The translations under genes and the position numbers were made by a program. Source: Calendula officinalis (Eukaryota > Streptophyta > Magnoliopsida > Asterales > Asteraceae). Taken from it: a DNA stretch of 64,000 nt. Shown piece after piece: positions 29,226 through 42,068 of the stretch (positions are counted from its first letter, which is position 1; the number at the start of each line of letters is the position of its first letter). The notes under the pieces were generated by a model. The model had not been told where the DNA came from. It searched no databases and worked only from the letters and a program-made list of their open reading frames with translations. Location: assembly GCA_963853835.1 (NCBI GenBank), contig OY970825.1, positions 30,628,835 through 30,692,834 of the forward strand, given 5' to 3'.

Positions 29226-29819
29226 TGTCAGGATCGATTAACTATAATAAGTTAGTAAACACCTTTAGATCTAATCGATGATAGAAGTTACAGCAGATTA
29301 ACACTATATCGATATGTTAAGAACAATTAACTGTATGAATAATGAGACGTATTATGAAGAACAGTTTCACAAAAAGCTTCAATGTATATTATTAAATCAA
29401 CAATACACACGTACATTTACAATTTGTAGGGAACTATATATATAGTCCTTGAAGCCTAACAAACTATCCTAGTTATTCTAGGACGTTGATAAATTATTGT
29501 ATATAAACATATTTACATTAATATACATTGAATATGTTCTATAACTAACTCTGCGAAGATTTCGGACTTGATCAGCTTCAATTACGCGCATACCAGTAGT
29601 AACTGCAATCATCAGTAGTAAGTGTGATGATCAGTAGTAACTCTGATAATCAGTAGTAAGTCCAAAACCAACGTCAGTAGTAATTACTAATGATCAGTAG
29701 TATCTTCTCTTTATGCATGATCAGTAGTAAGTTAGTTATAGTCTTCACCAGTATCAACTAAGGTCAGTACTAACTGCAGCATCAGTAATAAATAAGTTGA
29801 ACTGTGATTTGTTCCAACA
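29226..29819 (-). repeat. Element C 3' LTR
   Basis: 594 bp, TG...CA. U3 has seven exact CAGTAGTA copies and degenerate ones. The TATA region (GAACTATATATATAG on plus) is conserved. PPT follows from 29820. Confidence 0.93.
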
Positions 29820-29855
29820 ATCTCCCCCTAAACTTATTGATCCTCTTTCAATCAA

Positions 29856-32800
29856 CTAAGTTTCTTCTTCTTCTTTCTTTCTTTGCTCCTCTAAAGCAGC
29901 TTTTTTCTCAAGAGTTCTTTGATTTTGTTTCTTTCTTTGAGTTATTATATACTTGCTGTTTCTTTTGATGAAATAGTTGAGTTTTTCTCTGAACATTAAC
30001 TCATCATACGGTTTCATCATTGTGTTTGTGAATATCTGATACATAGTTTCTTCAGAGTGTGGATATTCTCTTTCCATTAGATATAACTCACAGTTCTTGC
30101 TTGATCTCTCAAAGAAGTACATATTAACTGTGGGTAACACATTCCAAGCATATACATTTTCTGTATTAGAAAATATTTCTGGGTAGTTATCTGGATAAAA
30201 TGCAGCATCAATCATCTTTGTTAAATATCCAACACCAGAATCCTTCCATGATTTCTTGATCATTCTTGGTTTTCCAATAATCAGAATTTTGATTATATCA
30301 CTTCTTGAACAGGATCTGATCATTGGCTTCCAACCAGTAAATCTTTGTACTACTCTGTCTTCCCTTATAATTTCTATTACACTATTGTTCATAACTCTCC
30401 AATTAATGATGTGATTGTTTTCAAGGGGAGCAACAGGTACTTCAAGAACAGGAATAATTTGCTCTGTTTTTGATTTCTTTTTAACACTCTGTTCTTGTGG
30501 AAGAGCTTTTCTTTTCTTTGTTTGGGGTGAGGATGATTCACCAGTAGTTGATATACTACCAGTTTGAATTAAGTTTGGACTTATTGGGATTAAAGCTTTT
30601 GCTTTTTCTTCTTCTGCATCTTGTTCAGCCAATTCTTTCTTCTTGGCAGTACAATATTTTTCTATTATTGTGATCATCTTCATTCTGCCAAAAGATTTTG
30701 AACTATGCCCTTTTGACTTGAGAAAGTCAATCATATTTGTCTTCTGTTCAAAAATGTCATCTGGTAGTTCACCTTTTGTTCTTTTACTTTCAGCCAGTTT
30801 AGATGTTCTTCTTCAACTTTTCTATGTCTTTTAAATTCTGCTTGTTGAGCTTCTATCTGAACATCTTTTATTTGTGGAACATCCTTTTCAGCCATTTTCT
30901 TTTCTTCAAGAGCTTGATACAAGGCTACTTTCTTCAAATACCTCTTGTGTTTTACCTTCCATCTGGATTGTTTTTCAGATCTGACATAATTAATTTTGTT
31001 CACCATGTGGTGACCTAATGCTCTATTGGGGTAACCATCATCATAGATCTCTTTTCCCTTTCCAATACAAGCTGGAAGTATAGATGGAGGTAGAGTATAT
31101 TTCATATCAGGAATATCTTTTATTGTAATTGATGGAGAAAACAGTTTAAGCTGGTCTTCTGATAGAATCTTTAGGTGTGGAGGAAGAGCACATTCATCTA
31201 CATCAAACCAGTTCACATTATCATCAATGTCAGGTATGATAAGTGGTTGATCAGGAGTTGGTGGTTTTGAGATGATGACATAACGTTCTCGTTCAATAAG
31301 TTCAGGAATTTCTTCATCTTCCTCTTCAGTAGTAACCAAGGTGGTTTCTACTGGAATTGCTTCAGAGATTACTACTGATGGGGCATCAGTAGTGTTTGTT
31401 GTTACAATTGGAATTACTACTCCTATGTCATCAGTAGTAGTAGGAGTTACTACTGACGTTTCTTCTTGTTGTTTTTCTTGTACTGGAGCAGTAATATCTT
31501 CATCAGTAGTATCCATGTTTTCTAGGCCTTCATCATTAAACTGGCCTTCATCAACTTTTGATTCTTTAAGGTTGAGGAGAGAAGTTGCTACTGCTGCAAT
31601 AGAAGTATCTATCATACTTTAAATGTTGTCCTTCTCCCCCTTAGTGAGCTCAACTGGAGGAGCATCACTACCATCAACCTTCTTTCTAAGCCTTCTAATT
31701 ATCTTTGTTTGTTGAACAAGTCTGTGCTCATATAGTTTCATCCTTTTGTTAATAGTGTTGATGTGCTTCTTCATATAGGTCATGGTCTTCCCTTGATTTG
31801 TTAAATATATCAGACAATCCTGTACAATGGTTTCAAGGTTTTCCATCCTATCCGTCAATTGTTTTTGTTCAATACTACCCTCACTCCTTCTAGCAAGATC
31901 ATCGGGCTCACTAACAGGTACATTGGCTTTAAGGTTTTCCATCCTTTCCGTCAAATCAACAAGTTCAGTTCTACCCTCATCACTTCTTGGTGATGAAATG
32001 GGTTGTTTAGATGTACTCTCCTTCCTAGAAGAAGCAGTAACATCCCCCCTTATGGTTTCTTGGCATCGGGGTTCTCTAAGTAATGCCTCAAATTCTGAGT
32101 CATCACTTAAAGTTGCCGAGGTCTGGGTCCTAATGATGTTCTCACTATCCTGTGCACCCACCTTTGGGGCATCAGTAGTGAGAGCCCTTTCCTCATGCCC
32201 TCTCACCTCCTTGGAGGACAACTCTTGGAGTCTGGGGTTTGACTCAATTTGTCCCCTGGTGTCCTTTAAGGAAGTTTTCTGCCTTTTGTAAGTTTTGGAA
32301 ATTTGTTTGGTAATGGTCTGGTCTTCCTCAGAGTGAAGAGTAGCACTCTGAGGTGTAGTCTCATGTACCTGGGACACATTCAGGACATCTAAATGGGTTG
32401 TTGATTGAGTGACTGTTTGGGGTTGTGTTTGGGCTGCATTTGGGGGTGATGGAGTGGGTTGTGGTTCAATTTGGTTTATATTGATGTTTGAACCTTCTCC
32501 AAGAATGAGATGATCTTTGATCATGTTAGGAAACAGAGGGGTTTCCTTGCCAGAAAATTTAAATTGTTTTCTCATGTTAGAGAAAACTTTCTTGTTCAAC
32601 TCAGGAGTAGTAAAAATGTTTTTAGGAGTTGACAAGTTTTGTAATTCACAATTTATTAAATGTTGAAGGAATCTTGGATACATTAAAAATTTTGAAGTTG
32701 AAAGATTTCCAAGCATTCGTTCAAAAATCATGTTTGAAAAATTGAAGACTTGGTCTGTGCAAAGACAAACAACAGCAGATGCTATTGACTTGTTAAACTC

Positions 32801-33285
32801 ATTTCAAGTACTTCTTTTTGGAGAAAGACAGTGTTGAATGGTGTGTACTAAGAATTTCCATTGTGGGGGAGAGAAGACCTTTTTGAAAAGTGACAATGTC
32901 AAGTCTTCCCTCATATCCCATTTTTTTGTAAACATTCAACAAGGTCTTCCTTGGGTAAAGAAATCATACCTTCATCATCATGGAGTTGTAGATGGTGTCT
33001 GATTGATCGTTCTGATATAAGGATTTCTTTTCCATCTACTACTGACCTTATCTTAGTAAAGTCTGTATCATCGACTTGTTCTGCATTCTCCCAGAAACTC
33101 ACTAGGTGTTGTTGATAGGCTTTAGGGTTTACAGTGAAAGCAAGCTTTATGTAGGAGTTCTTTAAGAACATGACGATTGGACGAAAATCTTTTGTGCCGT
33201 CTGGATTTCGTAGATAGGCACACATGTTATGGAACTCAGAGAACTTAAGATTTGTCTTGACTTCGAGAGATTTTAGAGTTGCCAT
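29856..33285 (-). pseudogene. Element C ORF3, multiply broken
   Basis: Homologous to A's ORF3 over its length, starting MATLKSLEVKTNLKFSEF (ATG 33285). Lesions seen: a frameshift near 32930 after LPKEDLVECLQK; Trp to stop in the STWNEF motif (near 32803); a stop at 31619 just after KGEKDNI; and a small deletion with frameshift near 30790. The C-terminal globular region (29856-30734) is readable and closer to B's than to A's. The central segment again has TTD/VVT words from the octamer. Confidence 0.88.
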
Positions 33286-33431
33286 TGTTGTCGATTTTGT
33301 GTTTGATCGTATGATTTGAGAGAACAAGTATGAATATTGTTACTGGTGCAGGGTTTATGATCGCGATTTAGGGTTTATCGAGAGGATTTAGCAAATCGAT
33401 GTGAGGATAATACTAAACTAATCGACTTCAG

Positions 33432-33499
33432 CTATTTATATCTTACGATTTGATCTGCAAAAAGACTAAATTGCCCTTCGAATCATAACACAACGGTTA
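33432..33499 (-). promoter_or_regulatory. ORF3 promoter of element C (TATA plus AACGGTTA)
   Basis: TATAAATAG on the minus strand (33432-33440) about 150 bp before the ORF3 ATG, and CACAACGGTTA (33489-33499, plus). The surrounding AACGGTTATTTTCATGGGG is shared with A although nearby sequence has drifted, a footprint of constraint. Confidence 0.55.
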
Positions 33500-33541
33500 T
33501 TTTCATGGGGTTTAGTTTGGTAACTTTGACAATTTAAAGAC

Positions 33542-33787
33542 CAGTAGTAAATTAGATACCAGTAGAACACGTCAGTAGTATATATGAATATCAGTAGTAA
33601 CTAAGGATTTTGACATCAGTAGAAACTATATACATCAGTAGTAACTACTGAATTTTAATACTGACCTAATTTACCAACCCTAGCAGTAGTAACCACCATT
33701 TTTAGAGATCAGTAGTATATGTGAGTACACCAGTAGTATTATCTTACCAGTAGTATTTTGTGCAAACTTAAAATACATCAGTAATAA
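33542..33787. repeat. Octamer array between pol and ORF3, element C
   Basis: Eight exact CAGTAGTA copies plus variants (CAGTAGAA twice, CAGTAATA), all in one orientation with spacers unlike A's in several places. Motif identity persists where spacers have diverged. Confidence 0.88.
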
Positions 33788-33842
33788 AACAGAAAAACCT
33801 TTTTACAACAGAAAAACTTTACACATGATTTCGAGTGAGAAA

Positions 33843-34424
33843 TTAATTTATTAAAATCATTCCAATACTGCTAACTAAGAAGCTGAATCTTCCTACATCA
33901 AATGCTTTTGTAAAAAGATCTGCTAATTGATTGTCAGTATGAATTTTATCTACTTTAATTAACTTCTTTTCATTGCAATCTCTTATAAAATGAAATCTTA
34001 TTTCAATGTGTTTGGTTTTAGAGTGTTTTACTGGATTGTTCACAATACTAATAGCACTTTGATTATCAATAAAAATGGGAGTTTTAAAAATAGAGATACC
34101 AAAGTCTGGAAGCTGGTTTTGAATCCAAAGTACTTGAGCACAACAAGCAGATGCAGCTACATATTCTGCTTCAGCAGTTGATGTGGATACATTTGTTTGT
34201 TTTTTACATTGCCATGACACCAGTCTTGATCCAAAGAATTGACATCCACCAGAAGTGGACTTTCTATCTTGACATTCACCTCCATAGTCACTATCTGTGT
34301 AGGCTATGAGTTCAAATGGTGAGTCATGTGGATACCATAGACCAAGTGATGGTTTGCCTTTCAAGTATCTGAATATTCTTTTAACAACCTGCAAGTGTAG
34401 ATCTTTAGGTCTTGCTTGATATCT

Positions 34425-34465
<41 letters not shown>

Positions 34466-37317
34466 TACATAATGTCAGGTCTTGATGCAGTTAAGTACAT
34501 TAAAGAGCCTATCATTGATCTATACAAATGTTCATCTACATCCTCCCCCTCAGTATCAGGATGTAGGTGTTTGTGTGTTTCCATTGGTGTACTTGCACTT
34601 TTGCAGTCTTTCATTGCAAACTTCTCTAAGATGTCTTTAACATATTTTGATTGGTTTATCAAAATACCATATGATCTTTGACTGACTTGGAGTCCAAGGA
34701 AGAAGTTCATTGGACCCATGGAGCTCATCTTAAATTTGGTTTGCATAAGATCTTCAAACTCTTTACACAATAGATCATTTGTTGATCCAAAGATGATATC
34801 ATCTACATAGATTTGAACCAGTAGTATATCATCTTTGAATTTTCTTGTAAATAGAGTCTTGTAAATAGCTCCTCTTTTAAAATCATTCTTCAACAAGTAT
34901 GATGATAATGTATCATACCATGCTCTTGGTGCCTGATGTAGGCCATACAGAGCTTTGTCTAGTTTGAATACATTGTCACCATGTTTTGGATCCTCAAAAC
35001 CTGGAGGTTGACACACATATACTTCTTCTTCAATTTTTCCATACAGGAATGCACTCTTTACATCCATTTGATAGACTTTAAACTTCTTGAATGAAGCATA
35101 TGCTAAAAATATCCTTATTGCTTCAATTCTAGCAACAGGAGCATATACTTCATCATAGTCTATTCCTTCTTCTTGAGTGTATCCTTGGGCAACAAGTCTG
35201 GCTTTGTTTTTGATCACAATACCTCTTTCATCTTTCTTATTTCTAAAGATCCATCTTGTTCCAATGGCTCTTTTTCCTTTGGATAGAGGTACAAGTGTCC
35301 AAACAGCTTGTAATTTGAATTGAAGGAGTTCTTCTTGCATTGTCTCAATCCAGTTTGAACCCTTCATTGCTTGTTGAATCTTCTTTGGTTCATCCTGAGA
35401 TAGAAAACATTCAAACAAACATTCATTAGCAATTAAACTTATGTTACACATGTTTGTAATTAAACTTTTATTTAATTTGCTTCTTGTTTGTAGTGATGAG
35501 TTAACATCACTTAAAACATTATCTAATGGATGGTTCTTCTGAGTCCTTGAGTTTGTAGCTTTTTCAAAAGCTAGTTGATTATCAAGATTGGACTCATTTG
35601 TCTCAGGTAATTGTGTTTCTTCTGGTTCTTCATTGTCATTGATATTTGGTTCATCATCATTTGCTAGATCTGAGTTACTACTGAGATCAGTAGTATTGAT
35701 GTTATTACTGGGATCAGTAGTATTGATGTTATTACTAGGATCAGTAGTATTTGAGTTACTACTGTCCTCATTATCTGATTCACTACTGTCTGAGTAACTA
35801 CTATCCTCAGTGTTAACTGGAGACTCAGTATTAACTACTATGTATCTCATCTCTTCTTGATCAGTAGGAGAAGATGATGTTCCTTCCTTTTGAATATGAC
35901 AATTTGAATCACCTGCATTTAAATCCAAGTTAGTATTAAAGGATTTGGTTAGATTGTCTATGTTAAATAGCCAATCTGGACCATTTCCTTGTTCATTTGG
36001 TATACTTTCATTAAAGGATACATTGATGCTTTCTTCAATAATCCTTAATCTTTTGTTGAACACTCTGTAAGATTTGCTTTGAGTAGAGTATCCCACAAAA
36101 ATTCCATCATCAGCTTTGCAGTCAAATTTACCAATTTGTTCTCTTGTAATCAAAACAGTACAAGGACAACCAAATGATTTTAAGAAACTTATAGAAGGTT
36201 TTCTTTTGTTAAAAAGTTCATATGGTGTTTTATGGAGTGGATTAACTATTAATACTCTGTTTTGTACATAACAGGCAATATTGACAGCTTCAGCCCAAAA
36301 AGTGATTGGTAATTTTGAGTCTGCAAGCATTGATCTTGCTGCTTCAATGATGGTTCTATTTCTTCTTTCAGCTACACCATTTTGTTGAGGAGTTCTGGGT
36401 GAGCTGTATTGCCTGTCAATACCTTTAATATCACAAAAATTAATGAAGTTAGCATTTTTAAATTCTGTGCCATTATCACATCTTATAGCTTTAACTTTTT
36501 GATCAGATGTATTCTCCAGTTTAACAATTAAATTCTTGATGAGTTCACTTGTTTCATCTTTTGTTCTGAGAAAGAAAACCCATGTATATCTGGAAAAGTC
36601 ATCAGTAATAACAAGACAATATTGTTTCTTTCAAATACTCATTACATTTGTAGGTCCAAAAAGGTCCATATGTAAGAGTTGTAAAGGAACAGAAATAGAA
36701 TTTACAATTTTGGACTTATGAGAAGACTTATGTTGTTTACCTTTTAGGCATGCAACACAGTGATGATCACACATGAACTGTTTTTGTGGTAACCCAATTA
36801 CCAAATTCTTTCTTACTAAATTGTTCATATTTTTAAAGTTTGTGTGACACATCCTTCTATGCCATAGTTCTAATTCAGTAGTGTTTGCTTTGGATATAAA
36901 ACAGTTAACTTCATTTGAAGAAATGAGTTCTGCCCCTATATCCAGGCAATACACATTATTTCTCCTTGGAGTTCTCAAAACTACATATTTTTCATCTATA
37001 ACAAAGTCAGGAGAAAGAATGATGCACTCTATATTTGTAAAAAGAATCTTGTTCTTTTTATCACATACTTGAGACACACTGACAAGATTGTATTTTAGCT
37101 CAGCTACATAAAATACATCATCAAAAGTAATTTTACCATTAGTAACTGTACCTTTGCCTGTAATCTTACCTCCCTTTGGGTTCTCACCAAAAGCCACAAA
37201 CCCTCCATCAAATGACTTGAAATCCTTAAGAATTTGCAGATTTCCAGTCATGTGCCTTGAGCATCCACTATCAATGTGCCATGTTCTACCTTCTTCAGGG
37301 ATCTGAATGCTCTGCAC
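33843..37317 (-). pseudogene. pol: Element C pol, broken by a nonsense codon and a CA-repeat expansion
   Basis: All copia Pol domains can be followed. The first part (36631-37317) has protease DSG and integrase HHCC, then Gly to stop (TGA) after NVMSI, just past the first catalytic Asp. The same frame continues (34423-36330) with the integrase end, linker and RT with YVDD. Before RNase H the VCVCAR codons have become a long CA/TG run (about 34429-34462), shifting the frame. The last part (33843-34463) holds a readable RNase H. It cannot make a full polyprotein. Confidence 0.92.
34429..34462. repeat. CA dinucleotide microsatellite inside pol
   Basis: About 17 CA units in C. A and B have only a short CACACACACA stretch coding for VCVCA at the same place. 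The expansion arose inside coding sequence and shifts the pol frame. Confidence 0.95.
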
Positions 37318-39823
37318 AAGTAAGTAAAATATACGTTAAGTTTGGGAACCCAAGCTTTATATGTCTTGGGTTCATCCTTTGAAAAGTAAGATTTAGAAGA
37401 TTTAATTTTAAACATTTTTGGTACCCATACCTGTTTAGTACTGGTGTTTTGTTTTACTATTGCCCTTTTGGATTTGTTACTGGTGTCTGAGTTTACTACT
37501 GACCTTGGTCTATACCCATTATATTTAGCTTTTGAATACTTTACTACTGATGTACCAGTAGTATTTGGGTAATTACCATATTTAGGATAACCAGTAGTGT
37601 TTTTAACATTTGGTTTGGCAGCAGTAGTATTTTTAAAATTAGGGTTTTTACCAGTATTCTTTTGGTACTGGTACCCAACAACATTGTAATTAGTGTTAAC
37701 ATCAGTAGTAAACTTGTTAGAGTTTCTACTGGTGTTGGAAAAATTAAAATATTGTTTATTTTGATTTGTTTTTTCCCTTATTTTTGAAATAGTTGCTGTT
37801 CTTTGGGTTTTCAACTCTTTTATTTTGCACAAACCTTGGTGCATTTCTTCCAAGTTTTGGTGTTTCAGATTTTTGAGATTTTGTTTTATTTACTACTGAT
37901 GTATCAGTAGTATCTTTTAACCTTTGTGTTTTTGTTTTTTCTTTAGAATTTTTAAATTCTTTGAACTCTTTGCAGTTAATTGGATTGAAGTGACAATCCT
38001 TTGCTAAATGATTTACTTTGTTGCAAATAACACATCTTAATTTCTTATCCTTAGCACCTTCAGGTTTTCTTTGATCTAAGAGTTAGTTCTTGTTTCTTTC
38101 ATTTCCCCTTGTTAAAATAGTTGGTATATTTTCTGAATTGAATTTTAGGGATTCATTTGTGCTTTCTGTAGTGTGAAAAGTAGTGTTTGTTTGATCATCA
38201 TCAGATGTATCATTACTTGATTCAGTTTGATTTTCATTTTTTAATTCATTTATGATTCTTTCTGAACTAGCTTTAAGTGGAGGAATGAATTTATAAGGAG
38301 GTGGTACAACATGATATCCCACCCCATGAACTACCTTTTCAGTAGTTTGATTGTTTGTTAATTCATCTATTATTTTTGAACTTCTTTCAAACTTTTTAAT
38401 TGTAAGAGTATTTTGTTCAAGTTCAAGTTGACATTCTTCCAATTTATTTAAAGCTTCTTTAAGTTTTATTTCAAGATAATCTCTTTTATCTACAGCCTCA
38501 AGCAATTCACCTTTCATTTTCTCATCAATTATTTGATAAACTCTTATTTGATTTTCTTGATCAGCAATGACACCATCAAATTCAATATTTCTTCTGTATA
38601 ATTTTCTTATATCTTCATTTAAGTTGAAATTTTCTTTTTCTAAAATTTTAACTATTTTGACACATTCAGAGGTACAAGGTTTAGGTTTTACCTCAGAGTT
38701 ATTATCAGTAAAGGCCATAAGAGCTTGATTTTGAGCATGTTCTTCTGCTTGAAAGCTCCAATCATAACCTTGTCCTTGTTGTGAGACAAGAGCACTTGAG
38801 TTTGATCTTTTGTCTGGTTGAGGACATTCTTTAGCAAAATGACCAAGGTTGTTATAGTTGTAACATTTGACCTTAGTTTTGTCAAATCCAGCCTTGTCAC
38901 CTTTGTTGTAGTTAAGATTTGTTTTACCAGTCCTCTTTAAGAACCTTTTGGTTCTTAAGCTTAACATAGCCATCTGCCATTTTAGATCCATTTCTTCAAG
39001 ATCATCAGGATTCAATTGTTCTAAATCATCACTAATTAGTGCAGTGTGTACATGACTAGTGAAGAATGATTCTCTGGCAGTATCTTCACAATCTGCAACC
39101 TTTCCTGTGGTAGTTTCTTGTCCTTGACCTGTACTGGATACAAAAGCAGCATTATTAGAAGAAAGAGAAGTGTTCTTGTGATTTACCTTCGTTTCAAAGA
39201 CTCTGAGGTCATTGTAAAGTTCATCCAATTCTTTTTCATCTAGAGCATTTCTTTGTCTGTATATTACAGTGTACATAGACCATTCTTCACTAAGAGATCT
39301 TAGGAACTTCATGTTGACATCTTCTTTGTCCATAGTAACTCCAACTTGGGTAAGTTCACCAATTAATTTGTTGAATCTGTCAAACACTTGAGTAAGTGTT
39401 TCATGTGGCTTTCCTTTGAAGTTCTCAAAGTCTTGCTTGAGAACAGCCTTCATGTTCCTCTTTGTACTTTTGGTTCCCACAAACCTCTTTTCCAGTGCTT
39501 GCCATAAAAGTTTTGCATCTTCATATTCAACACATAAATGTTGATAATCATTTGGAATGGACAGTAGTAAAGTACTGAGGGTCTTGAGTTCAATCCCTCT
39601 TTCCTTTCTTTCTCTTTCAGATTTGATTCGATCTGCTTCAGTAGTAGATGAACTAGCGTCAGAAGAAGGATTAGTACGTTTGTTACCCTCTTGTATGACT
39701 TCCCACATGGAATAGTCAGTAATAAGCATGTATTGCTTAATATGATTTTTTCCACATCCCAAAGTTATTGGGAGTGAGTATAGGAATTTTGTTTGCTTGA
39801 GTAGATTCATTGTTATCAGTCAT
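37248..39823 (-). pseudogene. gag: Element C gag, broken
   Basis: Start ATG at 39823 (MTDNNES). An extra T in a T-run near 39750 shifts the frame close to residue 24; a stop follows at 38083 (after GNERNK); another frameshift lies near 37770; and the normal stop before pol is lost, so the last frame runs to 37248. The first zinc knuckle reads CYNYNNLGHFAKEC, so its second Cys is Tyr. The coiled coil and octamer-encoded NTTG tail are recognisable. Confidence 0.9.
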
Positions 39824-39895
39824 GATTAACAATTTGTGTGTTTAAAGATTAAAACTTTTTGTTGTTCTTAAAATTCGTATATCTAGAACCAATAA

Positions 39896-39907
39896 GCTCT
39901 TATACCA
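39896..39907 (-). promoter_or_regulatory. Mutated primer binding site of element C
   Basis: TGGTATAAGAGC on the minus strand, one substitution from the TGGTATCAGAGC of A, B and D. Probably post-insertion decay. Confidence 0.85.
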
Positions 39908-39909
39908 CT

Positions 39910-40503
39910 TGTCAGGATCGATTAACTATAATAAGTTAATAAACACCTTTAGATCTAATCGATGATAGAAGTTACAGCGGATTAACACTATATCGATATG
40001 TTAAGAACAATTAACTGTATGAATAATGAGACGTATTATGAAGAACAGTTTCACAAAAAGCTTCAATGTATATTATTAAATCAACAATACACACGTACAT
40101 TTACAATTTGTAGGGAACTATATATATAGTCCTTGAAGCCTAACAAACTATCCTAGTTATTCTAGGACGTTGATAAATTATCGTATATAAAAGTATTTAC
40201 ATTAATATACATTGAATATGTTCTATAACTAACTCTGCGAAGATTTCGGACTTGATCAGCTTCAATTACGCACATACCAGTAGTAACTGCAATCATCAGT
40301 AGTAAGTGTGATGATCAGTAGTAAATCTGATAATCAGTAGTAAGTCCAAAACCAACGTCAGTAGTAATTACTAATGATCAGTAGTATCTTCTCTTTATGC
40401 ATGATCAGTAGCAAGTTAGTTATAGTCTTCACCAGTATCAACTAAGGTCAGTACTAACTGCAGCATCAGTAATAAATAAGTTGAACTGTGATTTGTTCCA
40501 ACA
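39910..40503 (-). repeat. Element C 5' LTR
   Basis: 594 bp, about 8 differences from 29226-29819. One octamer has mutated to CAGTAGCA (near 40410), leaving six exact copies. Followed by GTAGA. Confidence 0.93.
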
Positions 40504-41121
40504 GTAGAATTGAGCTTTGTTCGATAGAGATAGAGATAGAGATTGTAACTTATTCCTTTATTGGCGAACACGATATTGTTCTAAATCTCATTGATTTCCT
40601 TTAAAAAAAACTCGAGAACACAACATGAGCACTAATTATACGTTAATATGGGGAAAAATCGCATGCTAGATAGAGAAATAATTTCGGTAAATACGTCTCG
40701 TTGATTTCCTTTAAAAGAAAACTCGAGAACACAACATGAGCACTGATTATACGTTAATATGGGGGGAAATCGCATGCTAGATAGAGAAATAATTTCGGTA
40801 CAAGGGTATGAGGAAGTTGATCGATCTCAATCACATTATTAACACTAACGAAGAAGTAAGACGGAAATAACATATTTTCCTAATGTGACCTATCGATGTT
40901 TCTAAATATTGGAAATATCGATATTTAGACATCACGAGCACTAGAAAGATTGTTATGATAGCCCGCAGTAGTGCATTATCACCCTTTTCAGATAATCTTT
41001 GTCTCAAACTCGATGTATTTGCAGGAACACGTAGTTTAATCCAACTAAACCTAGAAGTATAACCCTTTTTCGTAAACTTTTTTCCATTTTATGGATTTCA
41101 AGTAATTGGTAGATTGATTTT
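40504..41121. other. Intergenic DNA with a ~100-bp tandem duplication
   Basis: No gene seen. 40591-40689 and 40701-40800 are two copies of the same sequence (TTGATTTCCTTTAAAA start, AATTTCGGTA end), differing at only a few bases, so duplication is recent. Begins with the second GTAGA of element C. Confidence 0.75.
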
Positions 41122-41502
41122 GTGACAACCCTCGAAACTGGGTATTTCGATCACCGACAATTATTATAACTCACTTTGTCTTACTGTAATAATCTCATAA
41201 GTAAAACGTTCATAATTGCATTTAAGTCTTGCAGAAACCATATATTTTGTGTTGTTAGCACACATCGTTAATTATGCACGTATCATTTGTCTATTTTTTC
41301 TGTACAATTAGAGATGTAATTTAGCGAGTTGGTGACTCAACGTAAACATAAATTGAACACGAGAATATAAATCTTATAGTTTACAATGATAAAATAGTTC
41401 AACCAGATAAACCGGTATGAGAAGTAAGGTACGAAACCTTTTTGCACAATTAAATAAACAACAAACATTGTAAATTTATACTCGGTGAAATACAAAAATA
41501 CT
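41122..41502 (+). repeat. Probable truncated gypsy-type LTR start
   Basis: TGTGACAACCCTCGAAAC resembles the TGTRACRACCC start of many plant Ty3/gypsy LTRs. The sequence runs into element D at 41503 with no partner in the window. Weakly supported fragment. Confidence 0.35.
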
Positions 41503-41984
41503 TGTTGGGATATAAGCATTCTAGTACTGAGGCTGCAATTAGTACTAATGAAGACTTAATGAAGTTAGTACTGATGGGGCAGAAAAGCAAAGATACTACT
41601 GACTAGTGATCTACTACTGATGGGTGCAAATACTACTGATGATCATATATGGTGCAGATCGTGTTCGAGATTCTAGTTTAGTTAGTTTAGAATGCATATC
41701 TTTTGTAAATTCAATTGTAATCGTATCCTAGAATAACTAGGTTAAATGTTTAGGCTTCAAGGACTATTATATATAGTTCCTTACGAATTGTAAACGTACG
41801 TGTGTATTGATCGATCATTAATATACATTGAAGCTTTTTGTGATAAACTGTGTTCTTAATCATTCTTATTCAATTACAGTTTACATTGTTCTTAATCAAA
41901 TAACAAGAGTGTTAATCCGCTGTAACTTCTCTTTGTTAGTAGATCTGTGATTCAATAACTTGTTTGAGCTATTCGATCCTGACA
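41503..41984 (+). repeat. Element D 5' LTR
   Basis: Starts TGTTGGGATATAAGC and ends GATCCTGACA. Only three exact TACTACTG copies (41594-41646 region) plus TAGTACTGA-type variants. TATA box TATTATATATAG near 41766. Confidence 0.9.
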
Positions 41985-41986
41985 AG

Positions 41987-41998
41987 TGGTATCAGAGC
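41987..41998 (+). promoter_or_regulatory. Primer binding site of element D
   Basis: TGGTATCAGAGC two bases after the LTR; initiator Met-tRNA type. Confidence 0.93.
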
Positions 41999-42068
41999 AT
42001 TAAGGTTCTAGATTTACGAATTAAGAACATCAAAAAGTTGCATACTTTCAAAACTAAAATTGTTAATC

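Larger units (their letters stand above)
29226..40503 (-). mobile_element. Element C: older, inactivated relative of A/B
   Basis: 594-bp LTRs (29226-29819, 39910-40503) flanked by TSD GTAGA (29221-29225, 40504-40508). I count about 8 differences between the LTRs (about 1.3%), so insertion is older than for A and B. Gag, pol and ORF3 are all present in order, but each has nonsense or frameshift lesions and the PBS has one substitution. Sequence divergence from A/B is much larger than A-B divergence, so it is a separate subfamily. Confidence 0.95.

Noticed and set aside
41122..41502. Complete gypsy element left of D
   Set aside because: Only a start-like motif is seen. No second LTR, PBS or coding region is present.
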